Counted from the first letter of the stretch, positions 40,994 to 51,658 are shown. The stretch is 64,000 bases of DNA from Phycisphaerae bacterium (GCA_016795065.1 JAEUIU010000066.1:62001-126000), one strand, 5' to 3'. The notes: generated by a model from the letters alone, not told the origin. Numbers and translations: made by a program.

Positions 40994-42556
40994 ATGAGCC
41001 CTGTCGTTACGAACCGCTCCAAGAAGCAAGCTCCCGCTTCCCGCACCTCCAGCCGCCGCCCCGCCGCTCCTGCGACCGGTTCCGCTCCCGCGGGAGGCCC
41101 AGCCGGCAAGCGGACCGAGACAGATTCGATGGGATCGATGGAGGTCCCAGCCGACGCCCTGTACGGGGCGACGACGCAACGGGCCGTGCTCAACTTCCCC
41201 ATCTCGGGGCGCACCGTGCCGCAGGCCCAGATTGAGGCCCACATTCTCCTGAAGCGATGTTGCGCCGAAGCCAATCTCGAACTGAAGGAACTCGGCAAGG
41301 ACAAGGTCGCTGCGATCGTCGCCGCTTGTGACGAACTGTTAGGTTCCTTCGCCGACCGGCCTCCGCTTGGCGAGCGTCATCCGCTCATGCGGCATTTTCC
41401 GATCGACGTCTACCAGACCGGCTCGGGAACCTCGACCAACATGAACGTGAACGAGGTGATCGGCAACGTCGCCTCGAGGCAGGCGGGGAAGCCGATTGGG
41501 GCGAAGGAACCGCTGCACCCCAACGATCACGTGAACTACGGGCAGTCGAGTAACGACACCTTCCCGGCCTCGATGCAGATCGCCGGTGCGGTGCTCATCA
41601 CCCGGCACCTCATCCCCTCGCTTGAGGCCCTCTCGAAGGGACTGTGGGCGAAGGCCAAGCTCTGGGACAAGATCGTCAAGATCGGCCGCACCCACCTGAT
41701 GGATGCGACGCCCATCCGCGTCGGACAGGAGTTCTCCGGCTATGCGGCCGCGGTGGATCTTGGGATCGAGCGGGCCCGCAAGGCGGTGGTCGCCCTGGCC
41801 TCAGACATGCCCATCGGCGGCACCGCGGTCGGCACCGGCATCAACGCCAACGTGCGTTTCGGCCGCACGGTCTGCGAGCGACTCTCGAAGTCGACTGGCA
41901 TCGCCTTCCGCGAGGCGAAGAACCACTTCGAGGCCCAAGCGACCCGCGACTGCTGCGTCGAGGCGTCGGGGCATCTCAAGACCATCGCTGTCTCGCTGTC
42001 CAAGATCGCCAACGACATCCGCTGGCTCGGATCGGGCCCGCGCTGCGGTCTGTTCGAACTTTCCCTCCCAGCGACCCAGCCCGGCAGCTCCATCATGCCT
42101 GGCAAGGTGAATCCGGTGATCTGCGAGAGCGTCATGATGGTCGCCTGCCAGGTGATCGGGAACGACGCGGCCATCACCACCGGCGGCCTCGGCGGAGTGG
42201 GTTCGCTTCTCGAGCTCAACGTCGCGATGCCGGTGATCGCCGAGCGGATGATCGAATCGATCGAGATTCTCGCCAACGCCTGCACCATGTTCCTCGAGCG
42301 CTGCGTGAGCGGGCTCGAACTGAACCTGGCCGTGGCGACCGGCACGGTCGAGAAGAGCCTGATGATGTGCACCTCGCTCGCGCCGGTGATCGGTTATGAC
42401 AACGCGGCGAAGGTCGCCAAGGAAGCCTTCAAGACCGGCGAGACGGTGCGGGAGTACGTGACCCGCAACGGGCTGGTCGATCCGAAGCGGCTGGCGACCC
42501 TGCTGGATGCGACCTCCATGACCAAGCCAGGCGGCAAGGGCCCCGGCGGGGGTTGA
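40994..42556 (+). CDS. fumC: Class II fumarate hydratase
   Basis: A 520-residue fumarase of the FumC type, which interconverts fumarate and malate in the citric acid cycle. Hallmarks include TGSGTSTNMNVNEVIGN, HVNYGQSSNDTFPASMQIA, KIGRTHLMDATPIRVGQEF and the signature GSSIMPGKVNPV with the flexible catalytic loop. The first 45 residues (Ser/Pro/Ala-rich) are an extension not found in typical FumC (about 465 residues); the conserved part begins near DSMGSMEVPADALYG. No iron-sulfur cluster is expected for this class. Confidence 0.95.
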   Translation: MSPVVTNRSKKQAPASRTSSRRPAAPATGSAPAGGPAGKRTETDSMGSMEVPADALYGATTQRAVLNFPISGRTVPQAQIEAHILLKRCCAEANLELKELGKDKVAAIVAACDELLGSFADRPPLGERHPLMRHFPIDVYQTGSGTSTNMNVNEVIGNVASRQAGKPIGAKEPLHPNDHVNYGQSSNDTFPASMQIAGAVLITRHLIPSLEALSKGLWAKAKLWDKIVKIGRTHLMDATPIRVGQEFSGYAAAVDLGIERARKAVVALASDMPIGGTAVGTGINANVRFGRTVCERLSKSTGIAFREAKNHFEAQATRDCCVEASGHLKTIAVSLSKIANDIRWLGSGPRCGLFELSLPATQPGSSIMPGKVNPVICESVMMVACQVIGNDAAITTGGLGGVGSLLELNVAMPVIAERMIESIEILANACTMFLERCVSGLELNLAVATGTVEKSLMMCTSLAPVIGYDNAAKVAKEAFKTGETVREYVTRNGLVDPKRLATLLDATSMTKPGGKGPGGG

Positions 42557-42641
42557 TCTCGGACGCCGCCGAGGCCCCACCCGGCTCGGACTTGTGGGCC
42601 GGCCTTCGTCCGCTCCGCACCCTCTGGTATCGTCGGGCCGG

Positions 42642-45600
42642 ATGACTCAGGTCGGCAGCCCACCCGCCAGGACGGAGCGTGGCTCGGCCAACGGCGTCGT
42701 GGGGCGCTCTCGCCTTCGAACGCTTGTGCCGTGGTTCGTTCTCGTGGTCGGCATCGTCACTACGGTGGCAACGGTTGCGGTCATCCGGCAACTCAAGCAC
42801 GACGAGGACCGGGCCCGCTTCGATCGTGACGTCTCCGAGGCACGCGAACAGATCAGCCGGCGCATGGCTGTGCACATCGCGCTTCTACAGGGAGCAGCAG
42901 GACTTTTCGCCGCCTCCGAGGTGGTGACGCGAAGCGAGTTCCACTCGTTCGTCGAGCGTCTCGACTTCGCGTCGCTCTATCCGGGCGTGCGCGGCCTGGG
43001 GTTCTCACGTCGGATCCGTCCCGGCGAACTGGCCGACGTGATTTCGATGATGCATGCTCAAGGGCATCAGTCGTTCGCGTTGCGGCCGGAGGGGGTGCGC
43101 GACGAGTACCACGCCATCCTCTATCTCGAGCCGCTGGATGAGCGGAACCGGGCGGCGATCGGTTACGACATGTCGACCGAAGAAACCCGTCGGGTTGCGA
43201 TGAGCGCTGCTCGCGACCAGGGAGTGCCGGTCGCCTCGGGACGGGTCGAACTGGTGCAAGAGATCACGGGGCCAAAGCAGGCCGGCTTTCTCATCTACGT
43301 CCCGGTCTACGACGGGGGGTCGATCCCAACGACGATGGCGGAACGGCGTGAGCGCCTCTTTGGCTACGTCTACAGCCCCTTCCGCGCCGACGACCTGCTG
43401 CGCGGCGTCTTCGGCCAGGATCCGCGGGTCGACATCGAAGTCCACGACGGCGTCGTGCCTGTTGCATCCAGCCTGATGCACTCCTCGGCCCTGGCCCGGG
43501 ACCCGGCAGCGTCCGACGGCGAGCCGAGGTTCACCTCGATCGGCCTGATCGACATTGCCCGGCGGCCGTGGACGATTCGCTATCTCTCGCGCGAGCTGGG
43601 ACCAGGCGAGTCGCCGCTTCTGGCCACGCTCTTGGGCATCTCGGGCATCCTGATCAGCACCTTCCTCACCTGGCTGACCTTCCTTCAGGTGCGGGCACGG
43701 GATGAGGCGGAAGAGGCTGCCCACCTGCTCGACATCGAACGGGGACGCTTCCGCACGACGCTCGTCAGCGTCGGTGAGGCGGTCATCGCCGCCGATCCAG
43801 AGGGCCGGGTGACATTCATGAACGCGGTGGCCGAGCAGCTCACCGGCTGGACGGCGAGCGAAGCGTTAGGCAAGCCCGCGATTTCCGTAGCCCCCATGGT
43901 GGACGAGGCCACGGGCGTGGCCCTTCCGCCGCCGTTGGGAAGGCTCGAGGGTGGAGCCGAGATTCGCAGTACCACGAATACCACGCGCCTGGTCCGCCGC
44001 AACGGCGACCTGCGGCCGATCGACGAGAGCGTCGCCTCGATCGTCGACGAACAGGGCGAACTGTTAGGATCGGTCTCGGCCTTTCGGGACACCACCGAGC
44101 GAAGGCGGGCGGAGGAGGCCCTTCGTCGCGGCGAGGCCCGCAAGCGGACGATCCTCGAGTCGGCCCTCGATTGCGTCGTCACGATCGACGAGAACCTCCG
44201 CATCGTCGAGTTCAACTCTTCGGCCGAGCGCACTTTCGGGTATCGCCGCGACGAAGTGTTGGGACGCCTTGCCAGCGAGGCAATCATTCCGGATCGCAAG
44301 CGAGCGGCCCACGAGCTGGCCCTTCGCCGCTTCTTCCGTTCGCGTTCCGCGGCGATGAGCGGCCGCCGCGTCTCGATCACCGCAATGCGCCGCGACGGCA
44401 GCGAGTTTCCCGCGTCGGCGGCGATCGCGGTGAGTTTCCTCCCCGACGGCTCGCTCCTCTGCACCTCCTACCTCCGAGACATCACCCAGGAGCGACGGGC
44501 CGGCATCGAACGTGAACGGCTCCTCGAAAGCGAGCGAACCGCCCGGGCCGACGCCGAACGGGCAAGTCGGCTGAAGGACGAGTTCGTGGGAACGCTTTCC
44601 CATGAGTTGCGCACCCCGCTGAATGCCATGCTCGGATGGACGCATCTCCTGCGCCGTCGCCAGCAGGATCCGAAGGCCGTCGGCGAGGCGATCGAGGTCA
44701 TCGAGCGGAATGCCCGAGCTCAGGTGCGCATGGTCGAGGACCTTCTCGACATGACCCGCATCCTTGCCGGCAAGATTCGGCTCGAGCTGCAGCAGTGCGA
44801 TCCGCGCCAAGTCATCGGGGCCGCCGTCGCGTCGAGTGAGCCAGCCGCCCATGCCCGTGCCATCGATGTGCAGGTTCGCTTCGATCCGTCGACGACCTCG
44901 ATCGTCGGCGATCCGACGCGCCTTCAACAGGTCGTGGCAAATCTCCTCTCCAACGCCATCAAGTTCACGCCAGAGCGGGGCACGGTCACCGTCGAATGTG
45001 AACGCGTCGGCGCCAGCGACATCATCCGCGTCCGGGATACCGGCGTCGGCATCGCCGCGGATTTCCTTCCCCATGTCTTCGACCGCTTCCGCCAGGCCGA
45101 TGCGTCGACGACCCGACAGTTTGGCGGACTCGGCCTTGGGCTTTCGATCGTCCGCCATCTGGTCGAACTGCACGGCGGACAGGTGCAGGCCGAGAGTGAG
45201 GGACCGGGCAAGGGTTCGACGTTCACCGTCCAGTTGCCGACGGTCGCACCGCTTGTGATCGCCGATGACCCCGACGTTGAGGAGGAACAGGATCAGCTCT
45301 CGCTGCGCGGAGTGCGGGTCCTTGTCGTCGATGACGAGCCCGATGCCCGCGACTTTGCCTTGGCAGTGCTGTCGGAAGAGGGAGCGGAGGTGCAGGTTGC
45401 CTCGGGTGCGAATGAAGCGCTGACGAAACTCGCCGCCATGATGCCCTGCGTCCTCGTCAGTGACATTGGAATGCCCGGGCGGGACGGCTATGACCTGATC
45501 CGCTCGGTGCGGGCCCTCCCGAAGGACCGCGGCGGAGAAACGCCGGCCGGCGCTCTCACCGCGTTTGCCCGTCCCGAAGACCGTCGGAAGGCGTTGGCGG

Positions 45601-45695
45601 CGGGCTATCAGCTCCATCACGCCAAGCCCGTCGAGCCGCTGGAACTGGTCGCCATGGTGGCTTCGCTCGAGCGGATGGTCCGTAGCGCCACGTGA
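42642..45695 (+). CDS. CHASE-PAS-PAS hybrid sensor histidine kinase
   Basis: A 1017-residue membrane sensor. The order is TM1 (about 26-50), an extracytoplasmic CHASE domain (about 75-260; [23 protein letters not shown]), TM2 (325-347), PAS (367-480), PAS (500-610), a HisKA dimerisation domain with His654 in [15 protein letters not shown], a GHKL ATPase ([25 protein letters not shown]) and a C-terminal receiver domain with the acceptor Asp941 ([11 protein letters not shown]). CHASE domains sense small extracellular ligands; the ligand here is unknown. The phosphorelay probably passes from the receiver to an unlinked Hpt or regulator, since no response regulator gene is adjacent. Confidence 0.95.
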   Translation: MTQVGSPPARTERGSANGVVGRSRLRTLVPWFVLVVGIVTTVATVAVIRQLKHDEDRARFDRDVSEAREQISRRMAVHIALLQGAAGLFAASEVVTRSEFHSFVERLDFASLYPGVRGLGFSRRIRPGELADVISMMHAQGHQSFALRPEGVRDEYHAILYLEPLDERNRAAIGYDMSTEETRRVAMSAARDQGVPVASGRVELVQEITGPKQAGFLIYVPVYDGGSIPTTMAERRERLFGYVYSPFRADDLLRGVFGQDPRVDIEVHDGVVPVASSLMHSSALARDPAASDGEPRFTSIGLIDIARRPWTIRYLSRELGPGESPLLATLLGISGILISTFLTWLTFLQVRARDEAEEAAHLLDIERGRFRTTLVSVGEAVIAADPEGRVTFMNAVAEQLTGWTASEALGKPAISVAPMVDEATGVALPPPLGRLEGGAEIRSTTNTTRLVRRNGDLRPIDESVASIVDEQGELLGSVSAFRDTTERRRAEEALRRGEARKRTILESALDCVVTIDENLRIVEFNSSAERTFGYRRDEVLGRLASEAIIPDRKRAAHELALRRFFRSRSAAMSGRRVSITAMRRDGSEFPASAAIAVSFLPDGSLLCTSYLRDITQERRAGIERERLLESERTARADAERASRLKDEFVGTLSHELRTPLNAMLGWTHLLRRRQQDPKAVGEAIEVIERNARAQVRMVEDLLDMTRILAGKIRLELQQCDPRQVIGAAVASSEPAAHARAIDVQVRFDPSTTSIVGDPTRLQQVVANLLSNAIKFTPERGTVTVECERVGASDIIRVRDTGVGIAADFLPHVFDRFRQADASTTRQFGGLGLGLSIVRHLVELHGGQVQAESEGPGKGSTFTVQLPTVAPLVIADDPDVEEEQDQLSLRGVRVLVVDDEPDARDFALAVLSEEGAEVQVASGANEALTKLAAMMPCVLVSDIGMPGRDGYDLIRSVRALPKDRGGETPAGALTAFARPEDRRKALAAGYQLHHAKPVEPLELVAMVASLERMVRSAT

Positions 45696-45776
45696 ACAGG
45701 GGCCGAAGGGGCCGAAAGCCTCCGGAAGGGCGAATCAGGCCGGCTGTCGGGCGCACCTCCTTCGAGGAGACCCCTC

Positions 45777-47507
45777 ATGCCTATCCGCAACGCACTTGTC
45801 TCGCTCGTCGCCACCGCACCGATCTGGTGTGCGACCGCGGCATCGCTCGGCTCGGTTCTGTACGTCCGGGCGGACGCCCGACCGGGTGGCAATGGTGCAA
45901 GTTGGGCGTCGGCGATGAACGATCTCCAGGCCGCGCTGGCCGCGGCCACCCCCGAGTCCGGTGTCACGGCGGTGTGGGTCGCTGCGGGAAACTACACGCC
46001 AAGCGCCAACGACGCGACGGTGAGCTTCGTCATGCGAAGCGGCTTGGGCCTCTACGGCGGATTCGGCGGCACCGAGACGTCGCTCTTGCAGCGCGATATC
46101 GATGCCCACCCCACGGTCCTCAACGGCGACCTCGGCGGTGACGACATCGTTGGAAGCGGCGCTTACTGGTACTCGAACTGGAACATCGTCACTGCGAACA
46201 GCGGCCACATCGTTCGCGCGGACGGCACGAACGCGACGGCGGTGCTCGACGGCTTCACGCTCGAGAACGGCGCGACCGGACCCTCCGGTACACCGGCGGG
46301 CAGCGAATTCATGTTCGGCGGTGGGCTCTACTGCGTGGGCGGAAGCCCGACCATCCGAAACTGCACCTTCCGCCACTGTCTCGCCGCATTCGCGACTGGT
46401 GGCGGGATGTACCTCTGGAACTCCAACGCCTCGGTCACGAACTGCCGGTTCATCGAGAACTACGGTCACCTCGCCGACGGCGCAGGTCTCTTCGTGGGTG
46501 GCGCGAGCCAACCGGTCATCGAGGACTGTCTCTTCCAGTACAACGTCGTCGTCGCCGACCAGCCCGATGCCCAAGGCGGTGGCATGGCCACCTGGAGCTC
46601 GCTGCCAATGGCTGTTCGGCGCTGCGATTTCCTCAACAACCTGGGCAAGACCTTCTACGCGGGCAGTCTCGTCCCAGTCTACGGAGGCGGCCTCTTCAGC
46701 TTCAATCAGCCGATCACCATCGCGGAGTGTCGCTTCATCGGCAACACCGCGCGACTCGGCGGCGGGCTGGCCAGTTTCGGGGCGACCACGATCATCAACT
46801 GCCTCTTCCGCGACAATATCGCCGTGCCGGATGTTGGCGGTCAGGGCGCCGCCGCGTGGCTGTGGGGCAATTCCGGGGTCGTCTCGTCTTTCATCAACAG
46901 CACCGCCTCCTTCAACGACGGCACCGAGTACGCGGTGCACAGCGCCTTTTCCGGCACGGTTCAGGTCCGCAACTCGGTCCTTTGGGGCAACACAGCATCG
47001 AATCCCGAACTTGCGGGCGGCTACAAGTCCCAGATCGGCGGGAGTTTCAATGCCAAGCACTCCTGCATCCAGCACATCTTCGACCCGTCGCAACCCGGCG
47101 AGGATCCGATCGATCTTGAGAACCTGCCGGGCTGCACCGACCTGAATCCGCTCTTCGTGAGCGCGACGGATTTCCACCTGTCGCCCGGATCGCCTTGCAT
47201 CGACTCGGGAAAGAACAGCTATGTCCCGGTGGGCGTGACGTTGGATCTTGATGGTCTCCTTCGCTTCATCGACGATCCGGCCGCGCCCAACTCGGGTTCC
47301 GGAACGCCGCCGGTGGACATGGGTTGTTTCGAACGGAGTTCAGTGCCACCCTGCGTCCCCGCCGACTTCGATTGCGACGGCGACGTGGACGCCGCGGACC
47401 TTGCGGTCCTCCTTGCGGCATGGGGAACCGGTGGCCAGGCCGATCTGAACGGCAGCGGGACCGTGAACGCCGCGGACCTGGCGATGCTCCTGGCCGCGTG
47501 GGGCTAA
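45777..47507 (+). CDS. Secreted parallel beta-helix protein with dockerin-like tail
   Basis: A 576-residue secreted protein. After a signal peptide (VSLVATAPIWCATAASLG) it opens with VLYVRADARPGGNGASWASA, a common entry to right-handed beta-helix proteins of the polymorphic outer-membrane-protein type. Short repeats such as GGGLYCVGGSPTIRNCTF, GGGMYLWNSNASVTNCRF and GGGLASFGATTIINCLF are the rungs of the helix. It closes with DFHLSPGSPCIDSG and VDMGCFE, typical of these proteins, and a two-loop dockerin-like module (ADLAVLLAAWG, ADLAMLLAAWG). Such helices often bind or cleave polysaccharide; no catalytic set is evident. Confidence 0.9.
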   Translation: MPIRNALVSLVATAPIWCATAASLGSVLYVRADARPGGNGASWASAMNDLQAALAAATPESGVTAVWVAAGNYTPSANDATVSFVMRSGLGLYGGFGGTETSLLQRDIDAHPTVLNGDLGGDDIVGSGAYWYSNWNIVTANSGHIVRADGTNATAVLDGFTLENGATGPSGTPAGSEFMFGGGLYCVGGSPTIRNCTFRHCLAAFATGGGMYLWNSNASVTNCRFIENYGHLADGAGLFVGGASQPVIEDCLFQYNVVVADQPDAQGGGMATWSSLPMAVRRCDFLNNLGKTFYAGSLVPVYGGGLFSFNQPITIAECRFIGNTARLGGGLASFGATTIINCLFRDNIAVPDVGGQGAAAWLWGNSGVVSSFINSTASFNDGTEYAVHSAFSGTVQVRNSVLWGNTASNPELAGGYKSQIGGSFNAKHSCIQHIFDPSQPGEDPIDLENLPGCTDLNPLFVSATDFHLSPGSPCIDSGKNSYVPVGVTLDLDGLLRFIDDPAAPNSGSGTPPVDMGCFERSSVPPCVPADFDCDGDVDAADLAVLLAAWGTGGQADLNGSGTVNAADLAMLLAAWG

Positions 47508-47526
47508 CAACTCGCTCGCCCAGTCG

Positions 47527-49461
47527 TCAGCAGCCTCCCCAGGCCCCGAGCAGGAGTGCGATGTCCGGCGCCGCGACCTTGCCGCTGCCGTCGAGGTCGG
47601 CCGGGCCGGCACTCTCCCAGGCGCCGAGCATGATGGCCAGGTCGGTTGCGCCCACCATGCCGTCGTGATCGAGATCCGCGGGGCAGGTGCTGGTGCAACT
47701 CACCGTGAACGTTCCGCTTCCACCGCCGGGTCCGCCGATCCGGATGCGATAGCAGTCAACGGCATTGGTCGGCACCGCGACCACCGATGTCCCGTTCGGA
47801 CAGCCGGGCGTGTCGGCGTTGCACGCGATGAGGTTCCCCGCATCGCAGCTCGGCGCAGCGCCGCCCCCATAGCCGCAACCCTGGTACAGGGCGATCGTGG
47901 TGTCGAAGTCGGCGCTGCCGCAGGTCGAGACCTGCAGCGTTCCCGTGCAGGTGGCGACGTACTCGTAGAAGACATCGGCGACGAAGAACTGCTCATCCGC
48001 CCCGCAGAGGGGCGCAAGAGGGAAATCAAGCGCCGCACCGACCGTCGTGAACGCATGCGTGCCGTCGCCGACGACGACCGGAGGCGTGCCAACGGCGCAG
48101 CCGTCGCCGGGTACAAGCCGGAAAAGGCAGGCGAAACCGACCGGACCGATCGTGCCAAACGCCCCGTTCGGCGCTCCGACGATGAGGTCAGGGCTGCCGT
48201 CGCCGTTCACGTCGCGGCTCGCATCGAGGGCGTGGCCGAAGCGCTTGGCGAGCGAGCCCGGCGCCTGGTACGAGGCAATGAGGACGCCCGTCTGGCTTGA
48301 GTAGGAGTAGGCTCGGCCCGTCTCCGAGGCGGAGATCACCTCTTCCGGGGCACCGATGACGATGTCCCAGGCGCCGTCCCCGTCGAGATCCGGGCAGGTG
48401 TCGAGGGCAAACCCGAACTCGCCCGAGCTACCGCTGAACGGAGCAGGATCCGAAGTCAAAATCGTGCGGATCCACGCCCCACTCGCACCGGAGTGGATGT
48501 GTACGCGACCGTCCCAACCGTTGGCCGGTCCTTCGAACGGAGCGCCGACGACGATCTCGCCGCGTCCATCGCCGTCGATGTCGGGAAGGCCAGCGACCGT
48601 CTGGCCGAAATGACCGGACTCGGTCTGGTCGTGGGAGAGGAGGGTCCGAACCAGCGCGCCGGTCGCGCCGTCGTAGACGTAGACGCGCCCCGCGTCTTCG
48701 GGTGTGGGACCACGCTTGCTTGGCGGCTCGGCCCGTTCGGCGCCAACGAGCACATCGCCGAGTCCGTCGCCGGTCACGTCCGGCACGCCGCCGACGGCCT
48801 TCCCGAAGAGATTGGTGTTCTGCGGAACGGGATCGACGAGCGTCTTCCAGAGGACGCCGTTCTTCGCCTCGCGGACCTCGGCGGGCGTTGAGGTCAGGTT
48901 GCCGAACACGCCACCGATGAATTCAGGCGATCCGTCGCCGGTGCAATCGGGGATGAGCGCGATGGTCATGAAGGTCAGCGGCGCGAGTCCGTCGACGCTG
49001 TAGAGCTGCACTCCCGTGGCACCGGAGAAGACATGCAGTCGGCCGAAGCTCGAGGCTTCACGCGGAGCCCCGATCGCGTACTCCTCGATGCCGTCGCCGT
49101 TGATGTCCGGGAAGCCGATGACGCTTTGGCCGAACGCGCCTTGAACGATCGGCGATGGCGAGAGATGAGTACGAAGAACCGTCCCGGTGCGACCGCTGAA
49201 GACCACCGCCCGTCCGCTCCCGGCGATGCCGCCTCCGGTTTCGACGGGTCCGCCGACCAGCACGTCGTTGTAGCCGTCGGCATTCACGTCCCCGATGCAC
49301 GCAACCGCGTCGCCGAAGCGACCTCCAATCGACGGGGTCGTGCTGAGGAGCGTCAGCACGTCGGCGGACGCAACGCCGGGCAGGAGGGAGGCCACTGCTC
49401 CGGAGAGGAGCGCAGCAGGTGTGATCAGGACGGGAAGCGCGGATCGGGTCGTTCGGGTCAT
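47527..49461 (-). CDS. Secreted FG-GAP beta-propeller protein with dockerin-like tail
   Basis: A 644-residue secreted protein. The ATG at 49461 begins a signal peptide (VLITPAALLSGAVASLLPG). About seven FG-GAP repeats follow, each with a calcium-binding DxNxDGxxD loop: FGDAVACIGDVNADGYNDVL, FGQSVIGFPDINGDGIEEYA and FGQTVAGLPDIDGDGRGEIV are three of them. This is an integrin-alpha-like propeller. Next is one domain related to the tandem repeats of the metalloprotease (GTLQVSTCGSADFDTTIALY). Last is the two-loop dockerin-like module (ATDLAIMLGAWE, APDIALLLGAWG). Adhesion or matrix binding is likely. It ends 19 bases from the end of the beta-helix gene on the other strand. Confidence 0.92.
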   Translation of the reverse strand: MTRTTRSALPVLITPAALLSGAVASLLPGVASADVLTLLSTTPSIGGRFGDAVACIGDVNADGYNDVLVGGPVETGGGIAGSGRAVVFSGRTGTVLRTHLSPSPIVQGAFGQSVIGFPDINGDGIEEYAIGAPREASSFGRLHVFSGATGVQLYSVDGLAPLTFMTIALIPDCTGDGSPEFIGGVFGNLTSTPAEVREAKNGVLWKTLVDPVPQNTNLFGKAVGGVPDVTGDGLGDVLVGAERAEPPSKRGPTPEDAGRVYVYDGATGALVRTLLSHDQTESGHFGQTVAGLPDIDGDGRGEIVVGAPFEGPANGWDGRVHIHSGASGAWIRTILTSDPAPFSGSSGEFGFALDTCPDLDGDGAWDIVIGAPEEVISASETGRAYSYSSQTGVLIASYQAPGSLAKRFGHALDASRDVNGDGSPDLIVGAPNGAFGTIGPVGFACLFRLVPGDGCAVGTPPVVVGDGTHAFTTVGAALDFPLAPLCGADEQFFVADVFYEYVATCTGTLQVSTCGSADFDTTIALYQGCGYGGGAAPSCDAGNLIACNADTPGCPNGTSVVAVPTNAVDCYRIRIGGPGGGSGTFTVSCTSTCPADLDHDGMVGATDLAIMLGAWESAGPADLDGSGKVAAPDIALLLGAWGGC

Positions 49462-49627
49462 TCGGGCGGCCTTTCGCGAGAGTGTGCCACGCGGAAGGCG
49501 CGGTCGCGGTAGGAATCCTCCGATCGATGGCGTTATCGGCTCGGTCATAGCAAGAAGGCGGCGCTCCGTCGCGTGAGAGAATCGGAGCGCCGGTTTCGCG
49601 TGAACGCCGTCAGGCTGCGCTGGGCGG

Positions 49628-51658
49628 CTACTTGTACTCAACCTTCTTGGTGAGGGCGCCGCAGGGGGACTCGGCGCTGCACTTCGCCTCGATGGTGACC
49701 CCTGGCGTCGCGTCGCGAAGCCAAGCGTCGGCTTGACCGGTCCAGTTGATGAAGCTGCTTGTGGCCTTGACCTTCAACCGGGCGACGGTGACGATCGAAA
49801 CCCGTACCTGGGCCTGGTTGCAGGTGGGCACCGCGTTGCCGATGTAGGTGTCCTCGCCTTCGTTGTCGCCTTGGGCGAGCGTTGCAGTGACACCCATGCT
49901 GACGCCGCCGCTCGGCCCCTTGTCGCCGACGGAAGCGCTTCCGCCGAAGTTGACGCTGATGGGCGGAATGTCGGCGTTCTGGATCGCCCCAATTGCCCGG
50001 GTCGCCCCAGCATTGCAGTCACTGGCGATGTCGATCACGCCAGCGGCCAGCGCCTCGGCTGGCGGGTCGATCTTCACCTTCGCCTTGAACTTCGGCTTGA
50101 AGGTGCACTCGATCGTGGGATCGCAGCACGCTCGTCGACCGATCAGGCTCACGGTGATCATCATGCTCGAGTTCACCGACGAGTCCTTCACCGGATCAGC
50201 GACAAAGGCGCACTCATCGAAGGCCTTGGCCTCGCCACTGATCTTGCCACCGTCGGCGGTGACGTTCATCTTCCAGTAGGGCTTGCCGCCGATGCAACCG
50301 ATGGTGTCGCTGGTGTTGACGGTGTCCTTCGCCCCCGGGTCACGCTTCTCCTTCCACTCGCAGGGAGGACACGCTGGCTGGGCCTTCGGGCCCTTCGGAG
50401 GATCGGCGTTGAGAAGTCCCGCCGCGGCGAAGAGCCGAAGTGGCTGCTCGACGACCGTGGCTGGCGTCGTCGCCTCGAAGTCGAAGCGTGTCGGAAGGCC
50501 GCGGTCCACCGAGCCAGTGAGCCGGTAGGCGACCGCGCAGGCATCCAGGTTGGATTCCGATGGGCTGCGCGGCGTCTGGAAATGAATCGTCCAGTAGCCC
50601 TCTTGGTACTCGGCTTCAGCGCTCGCGTAGGAGTAAAACCCCGTCGGCGTTGTTGAGTTGGCGACGAAGATCGGCTCATGCGAAAGCAGCGCCCCGTTCT
50701 CGTTGAGCGGCCAGAGAACGACCGAGTCCATGTCGATCTGCGTCTCGTCAAACTGGTCGGTGCCGAAGAGGATCGTGGTGTCAAGCCACGCCGCGCCTTC
50801 GGGTCCGCTGCATTCCTGCTGAGAAACGACCATCAGTCCAGAGAGAAGAGGGAACTCGAGGATCTGGAAGTCAATCGGCGCGACCGAGCCGATGTTGCCA
50901 GATCCATCGGTCGCGAAGACTTCGAGGGTGTGGTAGCCCGGTGCCATGATTGGCGTTCGCGGATTCCACGCCGCGCCGTCGAGAAACGCGGTCAGGGTGA
51001 TGTCGCGCGTCGGCGTGACTGAGTCGCTGACGGTCACTCGAGGCGTGACTACGGACCCGGCGGTGAAGAGTTGCCCGTCTGCGACGCCGCGCACGTCGAC
51101 CGCTGGCGGCGTGGCATCGACCAGGGTGAGCTCGATCGAGCACGAACCGATCTCGCCACCCTCCGAACCCGCGCTCACACCGACGATCACGGATTGCGGT
51201 CCGACAAAGACTGTGCCTGCAATCGGTTCCGTCGTGACGATGATGGGGTTGCCCTCGGCGTCTTCCTCGCCAACGAGGAATGGGCGGGCACTTTCGGCGC
51301 CGCTCCAGTCAGGCATGGTGAAGGTGCCGTCCGGAGCCAGGGCAATGACGCTTCCCTCGCCGCAGACAAAGCCCTCCGGACAAGGACCCCACGCGGCGAG
51401 CAGGGCTGCAAGGTCGCTCGCACCGGTTGTGCCGTCGCCATCGAGGTCGCACGTCGGGGTGTCCCAACTTCGCAGGAGGATCACCAGATCCACGTGTGCC
51501 ACGGAACCGTCCTGATCAAAGTCGGCAGGGCAGCCCGGGGATCCTGTCGCGTTAGCGAGGGTGCTGAGGCCACCCACGGCGAGCGAAATGGCGAATGCAC
51601 GAGAGGTGGCCGAGCGCATGGCACCGCGCGGCCCGATGCGGCGAGCGTTTCCCATCAT
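49628..51658 (-). CDS. Secreted protein with an N-terminal dockerin-like module
   Basis: A 676-residue secreted protein. The ATG at 51658 has AGGAGA eight bases upstream; the signal peptide follows (FAISLAVGGLSTLANATG). Immediately after it comes a two-loop dockerin-like module (CPADFDQDGSVAHVDLVILL, DLDGDGTTGASDLAALLAAW). In the other proteins of this window that module is at the C-terminus. Ig-like stretches follow (TPPAVDVRGVADGQLFTAGS, YHTLEVFATDGSGNIG). The C-terminal 250 residues are cysteine-rich (PACPPCEWKEKRDPG, ACCDPTIECTFKPKFK) and unlike anything I know. Extracellular; role unknown. Confidence 0.85.
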   Translation of the reverse strand: MMGNARRIGPRGAMRSATSRAFAISLAVGGLSTLANATGSPGCPADFDQDGSVAHVDLVILLRSWDTPTCDLDGDGTTGASDLAALLAAWGPCPEGFVCGEGSVIALAPDGTFTMPDWSGAESARPFLVGEEDAEGNPIIVTTEPIAGTVFVGPQSVIVGVSAGSEGGEIGSCSIELTLVDATPPAVDVRGVADGQLFTAGSVVTPRVTVSDSVTPTRDITLTAFLDGAAWNPRTPIMAPGYHTLEVFATDGSGNIGSVAPIDFQILEFPLLSGLMVVSQQECSGPEGAAWLDTTILFGTDQFDETQIDMDSVVLWPLNENGALLSHEPIFVANSTTPTGFYSYASAEAEYQEGYWTIHFQTPRSPSESNLDACAVAYRLTGSVDRGLPTRFDFEATTPATVVEQPLRLFAAAGLLNADPPKGPKAQPACPPCEWKEKRDPGAKDTVNTSDTIGCIGGKPYWKMNVTADGGKISGEAKAFDECAFVADPVKDSSVNSSMMITVSLIGRRACCDPTIECTFKPKFKAKVKIDPPAEALAAGVIDIASDCNAGATRAIGAIQNADIPPISVNFGGSASVGDKGPSGGVSMGVTATLAQGDNEGEDTYIGNAVPTCNQAQVRVSIVTVARLKVKATSSFINWTGQADAWLRDATPGVTIEAKCSAESPCGALTKKVEYK

